This document shows positions 15,676 to 24,308 of a DNA stretch of 54,816 nt, piece after piece. The notes below the pieces were generated by a model. It saw only the letters and a program-made list of their open reading frames with translations. It searched no databases and was not told the origin of the DNA. Position 1 is the stretch's first letter; every line of letters starts with the position of its first letter. Made by a program: the position numbers and the translations under genes. The DNA is from Ruminococcus sp. (lineage in GTDB: Bacteria > Bacillota > Clostridia > Oscillospirales > Ruminococcaceae), in assembly GCA_031262835.1 (NCBI GenBank), contig JAISGY010000034.1, forward strand, positions 1-54,816, read 5' to 3'.

Positions 15676-17115
15676 ATGAAGATTAAGTTATCTGCAGCAG
15701 CAATAGCCTTACTTTTAGCGGGTTGTCAAGCCGATGTTCCGGTTGCAAATACCGATACAACCCCTTTGGAAACAACAACCGCAACGACAACCGCACCTAA
15801 AACCACCGTCACCACAGCAACAACCGCCGACCCGCTCGAGACCGGGCAGGTTATACATATCTTCGTCAACGACGACAAATATTCCGACCTAATCGGCAAC
15901 GCCTATTCTCTCCCCGACGGCTATTCATATAAATTCTCGTCCGTTGCGAAAAGCTACGAAAAAGTCCTTGAGAACAAGCTTGACGACAACGAAAAGAAAA
16001 AAAGCGACGAGCGCATCGACCTCTTTTTGACGGATTTTGAATATATGCGAAAATACGTCGAATCCGATTACAGTGTGCCATTAAACGACCTCGGCATAAC
16101 CGCAGAGGACACCGCAAAGATGTACCCCTATACCCTCGCGTACGGCACCGACAAAAGCGATAACCTCAAGGCTCTGACGTGGTTTGTGTCACCGGACGTC
16201 TTTGTTTTCAGACGCTCAATTGCTGAGGACTGCGGTTTCTTCAGGGGGAACCACGAAACTATGGCGGCGAGGATTTCTACTTGGGAAGACCTTATCGAAA
16301 CCGCAAACATCGCATATATAGAAATTCTCACATATGAAGGCGGTCCGCATTACCAAATGTTCACCTCCGGCGCGGAATTTTACCGCCCGATGATGCAAAA
16401 CGCAAACGAACCCCTTCTTACCGGCAATATCTTCAACTACCCCGAAAAATGGCACGAATTCTACAGGCTCCTCCTCCTCCTCTCGAACCGCCGTTACGTC
16501 GGGCGCACCCTCCCGGGCTCGGACGAGTGGAAAGCCGAAATGCGTATGGACGGAATGACCATGGCTTTTATCGGCTCGAAAGATTTCATTGACGGCGTTT
16601 TAACGGAAGAGGCAAGCAGTGAGGGCGACGACGGCACCTTCGGCGATTGGGCAGTATGCGAACTGCCGGAACAGTCCGCGTCAGGCGGCATCTTCATCAG
16701 TATTGCAAATGGTTCGGACAACCTTGACATTGCCGCCGATATAATAAAGGAATTAACCTGCAATCCCGAAGTCCTTCGCAACCTCGATTATATCCCGAAT
16801 AACACCGACTTAGTCACGGAATTTTCCGGCTCTGATGAATACAAGTCGGACATTTTAGGCGGACAAAACCCCTACTCCGTCTTCCACGCCGCCGCAATGG
16901 GCGTCCCGACAACCGACATGACCGAATACAACTACTTCGGGAAATACTACGCCTACAACTGCGTTGCCTCTTATAACAACCGAGACATCGACGGATTCGA
17001 TGCGCTCGAAGCCTACATAAACAAAAACTACCCGCAAATAAATGTTCCGAGTGAAGAAGACCCCAAATACGCCGGAGGCGGCGTTTCATTCTCCCCCGAC
17101 ACATCCCTTCTCTAA
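15676..17115 (+). CDS. Extracellular solute-binding lipoprotein, orphan
   Basis: A 479-aa secreted lipoprotein. The signal peptide ends in the lipobox LLLAGC (Cys at about residue 17), followed by a Thr-rich linker (about residues 25-58), and then a family-1-like solute-binding fold (IHIFVNDDKYSDLIG near the start, ISIANGSDNLDIAADIIKEL near the C-terminus). The ATG at 15676 has GGAGG six bases upstream; an in-frame TTG at 15661 has no site and was rejected. It follows the Fe-S scaffold gene by 21 bp, but no permease or ATPase is adjacent, so ligand and transporter are unknown. Carbohydrate-type binding is the usual guess for the fold; I cannot confirm it. Confidence 0.78.
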   Translation: MKIKLSAAAIALLLAGCQADVPVANTDTTPLETTTATTTAPKTTVTTATTADPLETGQVIHIFVNDDKYSDLIGNAYSLPDGYSYKFSSVAKSYEKVLENKLDDNEKKKSDERIDLFLTDFEYMRKYVESDYSVPLNDLGITAEDTAKMYPYTLAYGTDKSDNLKALTWFVSPDVFVFRRSIAEDCGFFRGNHETMAARISTWEDLIETANIAYIEILTYEGGPHYQMFTSGAEFYRPMMQNANEPLLTGNIFNYPEKWHEFYRLLLLLSNRRYVGRTLPGSDEWKAEMRMDGMTMAFIGSKDFIDGVLTEEASSEGDDGTFGDWAVCELPEQSASGGIFISIANGSDNLDIAADIIKELTCNPEVLRNLDYIPNNTDLVTEFSGSDEYKSDILGGQNPYSVFHAAAMGVPTTDMTEYNYFGKYYAYNCVASYNNRDIDGFDALEAYINKNYPQINVPSEEDPKYAGGGVSFSPDTSLL

Positions 17116-17149
17116 AATATTAATTTTTTGTAAATTTTCAATTTCACAG

Positions 17150-17178
17150 TTGACTACAGCAAATTTTCATGATATAAT
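17150..17178 (+). promoter_or_regulatory. Promoter of the tRNA-Thr/tRNA-Tyr genes
   Basis: TTGACT, 17 bases and TATAAT lie 42 bp upstream of tRNA-Thr. The intervening leader (17185-17219) holds a small hairpin GCGAAG ca GCTTCGC that would be removed on maturation. Confidence 0.85.
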
Positions 17179-17219
17179 AATAAAGCTGTCGAGAAGACTG
17201 CGAAGCAGCTTCGCGACAC

Positions 17220-17292
17220 GCTGGTGTAGCTCAGTTGGTAGAGCAGCTGATTTGTAATCAGCAGGTCGGGGGTTCGAGTCCGTTCACCAGCT
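17220..17292 (+). tRNA. tRNA-Thr (TGT)
   Basis: 73 nt, acceptor GCTGGTG/CACCAGC, D arm TAGCTCAGTTGGTAGAGC, anticodon loop ATTTGTAAT giving TGT, T arm GGGTTCGAGTCC and discriminator U. CCA is not encoded. Confidence 0.96.
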
Positions 17293-17296
17293 TTTT

Positions 17297-17378
17297 GGAG
17301 GAATTCCCGAGCGGCCAAAGGGGGCAGACTGTAAATCTGTTGCTTTCAGCTTCGATGGTTCGAATCCATCTTCCTCCA
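17297..17378 (+). tRNA. tRNA-Tyr (GTA)
   Basis: 82 nt type II tRNA with a long variable arm (TGCTTTCAGCTTCGA region), acceptor GGAGGAA/TTCCTCC, anticodon loop ACTGTAAAT giving GTA, T arm TGGTTCGAATCCA and discriminator A. Only 4 bp separate it from tRNA-Thr, so the two are one transcript. Confidence 0.95.
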
Positions 17379-17384
17379 GTACGA

Positions 17385-17414
17385 GGCGGTATCATTGCGA
17401 TGCCGCTTTTTTTT
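17385..17414 (+). terminator. Terminator after tRNA-Tyr
   Basis: GCGGTATC and GATGCCGC form an 8-bp stem with a 5-base loop, followed by eight T residues. It separates the tRNA genes from the promoter of the TerB operon. Confidence 0.88.
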
Positions 17415-17425
17415 ATTTGAAAAGG

Positions 17426-17454
17426 TTGCAATTAAAATTTATCTATGTTATAAT
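17426..17454 (+). promoter_or_regulatory. Promoter of the TerB-ATPase operon
   Basis: TTGCAA, 17 bases and TATAAT lie 32 bp before the ATG of the TerB-domain gene and directly after the tRNA terminator. Confidence 0.78.
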
Positions 17455-17486
17455 ATAGATTGAAGTTTTTGTAACAGGATTAGTTT

Positions 17487-19886
17487 ATGGACAATTCAAA
17501 ACGCGAAATATTAAACCTCTTGGGCAGTTTTAAAGAAAAATATCCCACAGCCGCGCAGCGTTTTATTGCTCCGCATTTTGCAAGCGACGACGGTTTCGCC
17601 GACATAATTTTACCCCCCACACAAAAAGATTCCCCCGAAATAAAAAAAGTTTCGTCTTTCCTCGATATAAAAAATTTAGTCGCCGGCAGCGGCAGCGACA
17701 AGGCTTCCTTCAAGCGGATTTCCGAAGCGGCTTGGGGTTATTCCGAAACGGGTTTTGAAGATATCTATATCCCGGGCGGAGCGGTTATCTGGCGGTATCT
17801 TACCGACGAACAGCTCCACTCTTACTACTCAAACAGGGAAAATTTTAAACAAGGCATATTTAACACAAAATACCCGACCTACATCTATATCTACATTGCG
17901 GAGTGTTTAATCCGAGACGAAGCACCCGAAAATCTTGCGTTTATCCTCTCGAACACCGCCACTAAATACCCGAATATCAAGTCGGACATCTGTCGTTTCC
18001 TTAAGGACTACTATATTGTTAACGATATTAATATAACTTTTTCGGATTATATAAAGAACATCGGCGCGGAGAATTTTTTCCCTTCCTATATGAATCCGCC
18101 GGTTGACGACGCCGGCGCAAAGCTTTACGCCGCCGGGGACTATGACCTTTCAAAGAGCAGGTTCTTAGGGGAACATTTTGAGATACGGCGGGACTTCCCG
18201 AAGATTTTTAACGCCGTTATAAAAAACCTTGAACCGCTTTTTTCCCTCTTTGATTTGCGGGTCGAAAGCCTACGCACAGAGGGCGGCGAAGCGGAGTTTT
18301 ACTATCCCTTCACCGGGGTTTTGTACGCCGGTGAATTCACGCGCCAAGGCACGGCGGAGCTCACAAAGGCGGAGACTTACACGCGGCGCGGAACATGGTT
18401 TATGCGAAGCGTTTCGGTTATTCCGTCCTATACGCGCAAGTTTTCGGGGTTTATAAAAAGGCAGATTGACGAGCAGTTCAGGGCTCTGGTAAACTATAAA
18501 TACCCCCTTACAGACAACGCAAAACCCCTCGCCGAAAGCCTTTACGCCTTAGGCGGAACGCGGATTACTACGACGCTCGCAAAGATAATTTCGTCGGAAT
18601 ACCTTCACGGTATTTTGCGCGACATCTGTGAAGCGTACCTTGCTATGGAAAATGAGCTTAATTCGCGTACGGGACAGCTTCTTCTTGACAAGATGAAAAC
18701 AGAACCGCTCCTGTCCTACAGAGAAATTCAAAGAAGCGAAACAAGTCCGCTTAGAGGTCTCGGGATTGACGAATATACCGACTACCTTTCTTGGCGAAAG
18801 AATATAGAAAACGGCATCTACGAAAACTCGGATTTTATTAAGACTTATATCGCGGAGATTGTTTCCGACCCGAATGACGGCTTTGAAAAGCTTGCCCTTA
18901 TCGCCGCAAACATAGATACGGCGGCGGTTAGAAAGCTAATGCGAAACACCCTCAGCGGTTATTATAATTTCCGTAAACCATCTGCAAGTTTCCCCGAACT
19001 CTTAATAAAATATGAGCTTACAGGACTTTTCCCGGAGATTTTTATCAACTCCGAAGATAAAGTTTTACGTGCAAAAGCGGTTATAAAACTTTCCGGCAAA
19101 GGAGTTAAAATCCCGCCCGAGTTGGAGAAGCTTTTTATAACGGTTATCGACAGGGTTTATGAAAATATAGATAAACATATTAAAATCAGCGCACTGTCCG
19201 CCGACAAAAAGCTCCTGCCCTTTGTGCTCAGTTTTTTTGTTAAACTTTCCGAGCAGATTATAAAGCGCGAGCTTTCCTACCCCGGGAAGATTAACTTTGA
19301 AAACCACGCTTATTTTAAGGTAAAGTTTGAAGAGAAATTCCGCTATGGAGTCAGTGACTACGGGAAGAAGTATCTGTTATCCGATGATTTCCCCGGGATG
19401 ATTGAAGGAACCGTAACAGCAGTCCTCCGGGAAGACTTCCCCGAGATTAAAACCTACCCCGGGAGGAAGGCTGTGAAAAGGCTTTTTGTGCCCGAAACAG
19501 TTATAGAACCGATAAAGGTTGAGGTTGACTTTACCAAGCTTGACAGGGTGCGCGAAGAGGCGGAGGAGATTACCAAGAAGCTTGCAACAGAAGAACCGGA
19601 GGAAAAACCACCAGTTGTAACAGTGCCCGAAAAGCCGCCGGAGATTGGCGTTAACCCGTTTGAAGACTTCTACTTCTCGCTTGACGGCGTTTACAAAGAG
19701 GTTTTAGCGTTAATACTATCGGGCGGGGACGTTAACGCATTTTTGCGCGGGAAGAACATTCTGCCGGAGGTTGCGGCGGAGCATTTGAATGAATCGGCAC
19801 TGGAGTTTATCGGTGATATTATTCTTGAGGACATGAATATTATTGACGATTACATTTCGGACATAAAAAAAGTTGTAAAGATGTGA
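17487..19886 (+). CDS. TerB_N/TerB_C domain protein
   Basis: A 799-aa soluble protein. Residues about 90-290 look like the TerB_N domain: PGGAVIWRYLTDEQLHSYYS followed by the aromatic-rich TYIYIYIAECLIRDEA, matching the family pattern of a helical WRY/YF and an aromatic-rich IYE-type segment. The last 75 residues (FEDFYFSLDGVYKEVLALI to the end) look like TerB_C. Between them lie several hundred helical residues and a charged Glu/Pro/Lys linker (about 670-725). TerB-type domains occur in tellurite-resistance and DNA-processing gene sets; the biochemical role of this form is not established. It overlaps the next gene by 4 bp (GTGA), so it is translationally coupled to the BrxD-like ATPase. Confidence 0.75.
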   Translation: MDNSKREILNLLGSFKEKYPTAAQRFIAPHFASDDGFADIILPPTQKDSPEIKKVSSFLDIKNLVAGSGSDKASFKRISEAAWGYSETGFEDIYIPGGAVIWRYLTDEQLHSYYSNRENFKQGIFNTKYPTYIYIYIAECLIRDEAPENLAFILSNTATKYPNIKSDICRFLKDYYIVNDINITFSDYIKNIGAENFFPSYMNPPVDDAGAKLYAAGDYDLSKSRFLGEHFEIRRDFPKIFNAVIKNLEPLFSLFDLRVESLRTEGGEAEFYYPFTGVLYAGEFTRQGTAELTKAETYTRRGTWFMRSVSVIPSYTRKFSGFIKRQIDEQFRALVNYKYPLTDNAKPLAESLYALGGTRITTTLAKIISSEYLHGILRDICEAYLAMENELNSRTGQLLLDKMKTEPLLSYREIQRSETSPLRGLGIDEYTDYLSWRKNIENGIYENSDFIKTYIAEIVSDPNDGFEKLALIAANIDTAAVRKLMRNTLSGYYNFRKPSASFPELLIKYELTGLFPEIFINSEDKVLRAKAVIKLSGKGVKIPPELEKLFITVIDRVYENIDKHIKISALSADKKLLPFVLSFFVKLSEQIIKRELSYPGKINFENHAYFKVKFEEKFRYGVSDYGKKYLLSDDFPGMIEGTVTAVLREDFPEIKTYPGRKAVKRLFVPETVIEPIKVEVDFTKLDRVREEAEEITKKLATEEPEEKPPVVTVPEKPPEIGVNPFEDFYFSLDGVYKEVLALILSGGDVNAFLRGKNILPEVAAEHLNESALEFIGDIILEDMNIIDDYISDIKKVVKM

Positions 19887-21196
19887 TTTTATTGGCTATT
19901 CCAAAACGCATAGCGGGCGCGGTTCTTAACTCGCTCAAGGGCGGGGTTGTACCCAGAATCGGGCTTGAATATGTACAGGTCGGGCGGACAAATGAGATTA
20001 ACGCCCTGCTTCATGATGTTGAGCTTATTGAGGACGGCGGGTCGGCGTTTCGGTTTGTTGCGGGGAAGTTCGGCGCGGGGAAAAGTTTCCTGCTCCAGAC
20101 TATCCGTAACCACGTTATGGAGCGCGGCTTCGCGGTAATTGACGCAGACCTTTCGCCCGAGCGGCGTTTTTCGGGGACGAAGGGACAGGGGCTTGCGACC
20201 TATCGCGAGCTTATCCGCAATATGTCAACGAAAACGCGCCCGGAAGGCGGAGCGTTGCCGCTTATCCTTGAAAAGTGGCTTTCGGGGATTATGGCGGAGA
20301 CAGCGGCAGAAATTGACGTCGATTCGGAAGGTTTTAATACGGCGGTAAAGCGGCGGATTTTTGCCGTTACGAGCGAAATTGAAGGAATGGTTAACGGCTT
20401 CGAGTTCGCAAAGGCACTTGTAACCTATTTTGACGCTTACAGGACCGGGGACGACGAGAAGAAGTCAGCTATAATGCGTTGGTTCAGGGCTGAATACACG
20501 ACAAAAACCGAATCTAAGGCGGCTTGTAATATTAACTTTATTATTACCGATGAATCGTGGTACGACTTTATAAAGCTGTTCGCGCTGTTTTTGGTTCGGG
20601 CGGGGTATAAGGGGCTGTACGTCATGATTGACGAGCTTGCGTACCTTTATAACCTTCACAATCGAACGACAAGGCAGAACAATTACGAAAAAATTCTTGC
20701 GATGTATAACGATGCGCTGGGCGGTAAGGCACGGTATTTGGGAATAATAATGGGCGCGATTCCGCAGTGCATAGACGACACCGAAAAGGGGATTTTCAGC
20801 TACGGGGCGCTGCGCTCCCGTTTAACAGAGGGTAAATTTTCGCGCGGGGACACGCGAGACCTTCTTGCGCCGATAATCCGCCTTAAGCCGCTGTCGATGG
20901 AGGAGATGTATGTGCTCCTTGAGAAATTATCTACTCTGCACGGCACGCTTTACGACTACACGCCCGATATCGGCGAAACCGAATACGTCGATTTCTTGAA
21001 GGCAGAATACGAGCGAATCGGCGCGGTGGAGCAGATTACCCCGCGAGAGATTATACGCGATTTTATTGAGGTCCTCAATATCCTTTCGCAATCCGATAAT
21101 ATGCGCGTTTCGGATGTGCTTAGCTCCGCCGGATTTTCTTATACGCCGGTGGAGGCGGAAACTGTCGCGGAGGAGTTCGCGGATTTTGAGGTATAA
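19883..21196 (+). CDS. BrxC/BrxD-like P-loop ATPase (DUF2791-type)
   Basis: A 437-aa AAA-type ATPase. Walker A is GKFGAGKS (residues 61-68), preceded by the family-typical FRFVAG; Walker B is LYVMIDEL (about 245-252), followed by AYLYNLHN, and RARYLGIIMGA-like sensor positions follow in KARYLGIIMGAIPQ. The N-terminal SLKGGVVPRIGLEYVQVGR is also the family start (ATPases of this type begin with a variant of I..L..GVVPR.G). The start is GTG, overlapping the TerB gene stop. Such ATPases occur as BrxD in type 2 BREX with the helicase BrxHI; no other BREX gene (pglX, pglZ) is seen here, so the name is by homology only. Confidence 0.82.
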   Translation: MILLAIPKRIAGAVLNSLKGGVVPRIGLEYVQVGRTNEINALLHDVELIEDGGSAFRFVAGKFGAGKSFLLQTIRNHVMERGFAVIDADLSPERRFSGTKGQGLATYRELIRNMSTKTRPEGGALPLILEKWLSGIMAETAAEIDVDSEGFNTAVKRRIFAVTSEIEGMVNGFEFAKALVTYFDAYRTGDDEKKSAIMRWFRAEYTTKTESKAACNINFIITDESWYDFIKLFALFLVRAGYKGLYVMIDELAYLYNLHNRTTRQNNYEKILAMYNDALGGKARYLGIIMGAIPQCIDDTEKGIFSYGALRSRLTEGKFSRGDTRDLLAPIIRLKPLSMEEMYVLLEKLSTLHGTLYDYTPDIGETEYVDFLKAEYERIGAVEQITPREIIRDFIEVLNILSQSDNMRVSDVLSSAGFSYTPVEAETVAEEFADFEV

Positions 21197-21199
21197 GCG

Positions 21200-21229
21200 T
21201 TGACAAAACCGTTTATAAAGTGGTATAAT
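21200..21229 (+). promoter_or_regulatory. Consensus promoter of the embedded toxin-antitoxin pair
   Basis: TTGACA, an 18-base spacer ending in TGG, and TATAAT (extended -10) start 3 bp after the ATPase stop codon. The promoter gives the pair its own transcription and could also read into the helicase gene. Confidence 0.83.
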
Positions 21230-21248
21230 ATAGATGAGGTGATTTTTG

Positions 21249-21608
21249 ATGTTGTCAGCAAATTTGAATTCAACAATTAACGGGGACTATTTTACCGTTA
21301 ATTTTCCTATTTCTTTTTTACCTTCTTATATAAATAAAAAAAACGTAGTTTTAAACGTCACTGAAAATGACGGTGTAATAAGTATGCGTCCGACAGAACT
21401 TACGCCGGAAGAAAAATACGAAATAAATATGCGTGCACTTATGAAAATTCAAAAAGAGATGGAAGGCGAAGCCGAAAAAGCCGGAATATATTCCGAAGAA
21501 GACGTCATTCGTATCTGTAAGGAAATAAGGCGCGAAGGTTCTACCGAAGCGGAGCTTGAAAAAATTCGTAAGGAATACGGGTATAAACGTTATGAAAATA
21601 ATGATTGA
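21249..21608 (+). CDS. Probable antitoxin, AbrB-like N-terminus
   Basis: A 119-aa protein. Residues 1-48 are beta-rich (NSTINGDYFTVNFPISFLPS, then VVLNVTENDGVISMRP), a pattern like the swapped-hairpin AbrB/MazE DNA-binding fold, and the rest is a highly charged helical tail (EEKYEINMRALMKIQKEMEG, then Glu- and Lys-rich), as expected of an antitoxin. The ATG at 21249 has GAGGTG eight bases upstream; an in-frame TTG at 21246 is less likely. It overlaps the PIN toxin gene by 17 bp, and the order antitoxin-toxin is usual for VapBC-type pairs. The family name is tentative. Confidence 0.7.
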   Translation: MLSANLNSTINGDYFTVNFPISFLPSYINKKNVVLNVTENDGVISMRPTELTPEEKYEINMRALMKIQKEMEGEAEKAGIYSEEDVIRICKEIRREGSTEAELEKIRKEYGYKRYENND

Positions 21609-21993
21609 TGCGAATATCCTTATTTCTGCTTTCATAAAAACAGATACTACTCCGCATAAAACGCTCGTTCGTGCGTTTACACCGCCGAATATCTTGGTTT
21701 TATCCGAACAGCTTGTTTATGAGCTTAATAAGTTTTTTGCTCATAAATTCACTTATAGAGCAGCTGCCGTTGCCGACTTTATCCACACCGGGCAGTACGA
21801 GTATATTGAACTCACCCCCACCGACAAGCCATACCCCGACGAAGCCCTAATTCGCGACGAAAACGACCGCCCAATCCTTCGGGCAGCGTTAAAAGCAGAG
21901 GTTGACGTTTTAGTTACAGGGGATAAAGATTTTTTAGAGAGCGGCGTTAAAATTCCACGAATCTTAACCGCCGCCGATTTTATAAATACATAA
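21592..21993 (+). CDS. PIN-domain toxin (VapC-like, PIN family TIGR00305 type)
   Basis: A 133-aa PIN-fold protein, probably an RNase toxin. The start KIMIDANILISAF holds the first acidic residue (Asp6), EQLVYELNKFF the second, and RDENDRPILRAALKAEVDVLVTGDKDFL the two remaining acidic positions of the Mg2+ site, all four present. The ATG at 21592 is inside the antitoxin gene (17-bp overlap). An upstream in-frame ATG would lengthen it with non-PIN sequence. It sits between the ATPase and helicase genes. Confidence 0.85.
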   Translation: MKIMIDANILISAFIKTDTTPHKTLVRAFTPPNILVLSEQLVYELNKFFAHKFTYRAAAVADFIHTGQYEYIELTPTDKPYPDEALIRDENDRPILRAALKAEVDVLVTGDKDFLESGVKIPRILTAADFINT

Positions 21994-22011
21994 AAACAGG
22001 AATTAAAAGCC

Positions 22012-24285
22012 ATGACCGAAACCGAATGTTACGCCTCCCTCGCGCCGTTTATCCGCGACTATATCTACCGCAAGAATTGGGACACGCTCCGTCCTATTCA
22101 GGTTGCCGCCTGCGACACCATATTTAACACCGACAACCACCTCCTGCTTTCCTCCGGGACGGCTTCGGGGAAGACCGAGGCAGCGTTTTTGCCCGCGCTT
22201 ACAGAGCTTTTTAACCACCCGTCGCGCTCCGTCGGGATTTTATATATAAGCCCGCTCAAAGCTTTAATCAACGACCAGTTCGGGCGGATCGAAAACCTTC
22301 TTGAAGAGGCAAATATCTCCGTAACAAAGTGGCACGGCGACGCAAGCGTTTCGCGCAAAAATAAGCTTATTAAAAACCCCTCCGGCGTCATGCAGACCAC
22401 ACCCGAATCAATCGAAAGCCTCCTTATGAACAAATCGGGGGCGATTTATTCCCTCTTTTGCGACCTGCGCTTTATTATAATTGACGAGGTTCATTACTTT
22501 ATGGACTCGCCGCGCGGCTTGCAATTACAGTGTCAGCTCGAACGAATCACAAGGCTTATTAATTCCGGCAAGGGTAAGAACGAACCGCCCTTTATGCCCC
22601 GCCGTATCGGGCTTTCCGCGACAATTTCGGACTTTTCGGGCGCGGAAGAATTCCTCTCCGGCGCAACGGGAATAAGAACGGTTACGCCGGTATTAAATGA
22701 ACCCGCAAAGCGCGTCAGGCTCATGGCGGAACGTTTTACAATGAGGCATACCGCCTCGCCGAAAGTCGAACAGCTTGTTGACGAAATCGACTACACCAAA
22801 ATTGCGGAATTTTTGGTGCAAAAGACTATGGGGAAAAAGGCGATAATTTTCTGCAACACCCGTGCGGAGACGGAGATTTATTGTTCGCGCTGCAAAAAAT
22901 ACGCGGCGGACAATAACCTCCCCGACGTTTATCGCGTCCATCACGGCAGCCTTTCAAAAACAATCCGCGAATCCGCCGAAAAGCAGATGAAGTCGGAGGA
23001 CGCCCCGATTGTCACCGCCGCAACGGTTACGCTTGAACTCGGGATTGACCTCGGTTCCCTCGACAGGATTATTCAGATAGGCACACCCTTTTCGGTTTCA
23101 AGTTTCGTCCAACGTCTCGGGCGGAGCGGACGTTCCGAAACTAAAGTGCCGGAGATGATTTTTTGTATAATTGACGAAGAAAAGAGGGACACCGTAACCG
23201 CTCTTGAAGAGATAAACTGGGATATGCTCTTTGTTATCGCGATTGTTGAAATTTATACGAAGGAAAAATGGGTTGAACCTATTTCAGTCGGGCGGTTTAA
23301 CTTCTCGCTTCTCTACCATCAGACGATGAGTTACCTCTGCACAAACGACGTTACCGCCGCGAAACTTGCGGAGGACATTTTAACGCTGCCGCCCTTTTCT
23401 CATATTACGAAGGAAGACTACAAGTTTTTACTGCAAAACCTAATCGACCTCGGGCATATTGTCAAGGACGACCGCGGGCATTTATCCGTCGGCGTCAAGG
23501 CAGAGCGCGTTGTCGACAATTTTCAATTTTACTCCGTTTTCGAGACGGAGGAGGAATTCACCGTTAAATGCAAGGGCGAAATTATAGGCTCCGTCGCGAC
23601 GCTCTTTACCCCCGGTTCAACCTTTGCTCTCGCGGGGAAGGCTTGGAAGGTCACGGCGGTTGACGAAAAGGCGAAGGTTATTGTCGTCGCGCCCTTGGAG
23701 GGTTCGGCGCGGATTTTTTGGCTCGCGGAACAACCTATCGCGTTCCACACGAAGGTTATAAGGAAGGTTCGCGAAGTGCTGCTCCGTGAATTTACAGAAA
23801 GCGACTATCCCTACCTTACAAAATCATGCAGAGACAGGCTTTCGCAGATGCAGACCATTGCCAAAACCGCCGAACTTGACAGAGAGCGCGTAATAAAAAT
23901 CGGTGCGGACAAATACGCAATCTTCCCGTGGGTCGGGACGCGTGAGCTTTTTACGTTAACCTACGCAATGGCGGCGAAAAACGAAGACATAAAAATAATC
24001 CCGAAAAACAACCTTTACGCCGAGTGCGATTTTGAAGGCACGGCAAGCGAACTTGAGCGGTTTATTGACGAAATTACAGCGGGGGAAATTAACCCGTATA
24101 AATTCCATATCCCGAAAGAACAGCACGACAAGGCGGACTCCGACCCGAAGCAGACTATCCCGAAGCAGTTTCAAGTTCCCGGGAAGTTTAATAAATTCGT
24201 CCCGCCTACGCTCTTGCGGAAGCAGTTCGCGGAGGATTTTTGCGATGTACCCGGCTTAAAACTTGATATAAATGAAAGCTGTTAA
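22012..24285 (+). CDS. DEAD/DEAH-box helicase, Lhr/BrxHI-like
   Basis: A 757-aa SF2 helicase. Seen in order: Q/motif I TLRPIQVAAC and LLSSGTASGKTEA (residues 46-57), motif Ia ISPLKALINDQ, Ib MQTTPESIESLL, motif II DEVHYF (158-163), motif III LSATISDF, then domain 2 with FCNTRAETE, HGSLSK, AATVTLELGIDLGSLDR (motif V) and QRLGRSGRS (motif VI). The order and the C-terminal extension fit the Lhr/BrxHI branch, which unwinds DNA or DNA-RNA hybrids. It lies 18 bp after the PIN toxin. With the TerB protein and BrxD-like ATPase it makes a plausible DNA-processing complex. Confidence 0.86.
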   Translation: MTETECYASLAPFIRDYIYRKNWDTLRPIQVAACDTIFNTDNHLLLSSGTASGKTEAAFLPALTELFNHPSRSVGILYISPLKALINDQFGRIENLLEEANISVTKWHGDASVSRKNKLIKNPSGVMQTTPESIESLLMNKSGAIYSLFCDLRFIIIDEVHYFMDSPRGLQLQCQLERITRLINSGKGKNEPPFMPRRIGLSATISDFSGAEEFLSGATGIRTVTPVLNEPAKRVRLMAERFTMRHTASPKVEQLVDEIDYTKIAEFLVQKTMGKKAIIFCNTRAETEIYCSRCKKYAADNNLPDVYRVHHGSLSKTIRESAEKQMKSEDAPIVTAATVTLELGIDLGSLDRIIQIGTPFSVSSFVQRLGRSGRSETKVPEMIFCIIDEEKRDTVTALEEINWDMLFVIAIVEIYTKEKWVEPISVGRFNFSLLYHQTMSYLCTNDVTAAKLAEDILTLPPFSHITKEDYKFLLQNLIDLGHIVKDDRGHLSVGVKAERVVDNFQFYSVFETEEEFTVKCKGEIIGSVATLFTPGSTFALAGKAWKVTAVDEKAKVIVVAPLEGSARIFWLAEQPIAFHTKVIRKVREVLLREFTESDYPYLTKSCRDRLSQMQTIAKTAELDRERVIKIGADKYAIFPWVGTRELFTLTYAMAAKNEDIKIIPKNNLYAECDFEGTASELERFIDEITAGEINPYKFHIPKEQHDKADSDPKQTIPKQFQVPGKFNKFVPPTLLRKQFAEDFCDVPGLKLDINESC

Positions 24286-24301
24286 ATTTTTAACAGCTTT
24301 C
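24274..24301. terminator. Palindrome at the end of the helicase gene
   Basis: A perfect 13-bp stem (GAAAGCTGTTAAA / TTTAACAGCTTTC, 2-base loop) includes the helicase stop codon and lies between convergent genes. It has no clear U-run, so termination is plausible but not certain. Confidence 0.55.
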
Positions 24302-24308
24302 ACTCGTA

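Noticed and set aside
17487..24285. A full BREX system
   Set aside because: Only BrxD-like and BrxHI-like genes are recognisable; pglX, pglZ, brxA, brxB, brxC and brxL are absent on either side.
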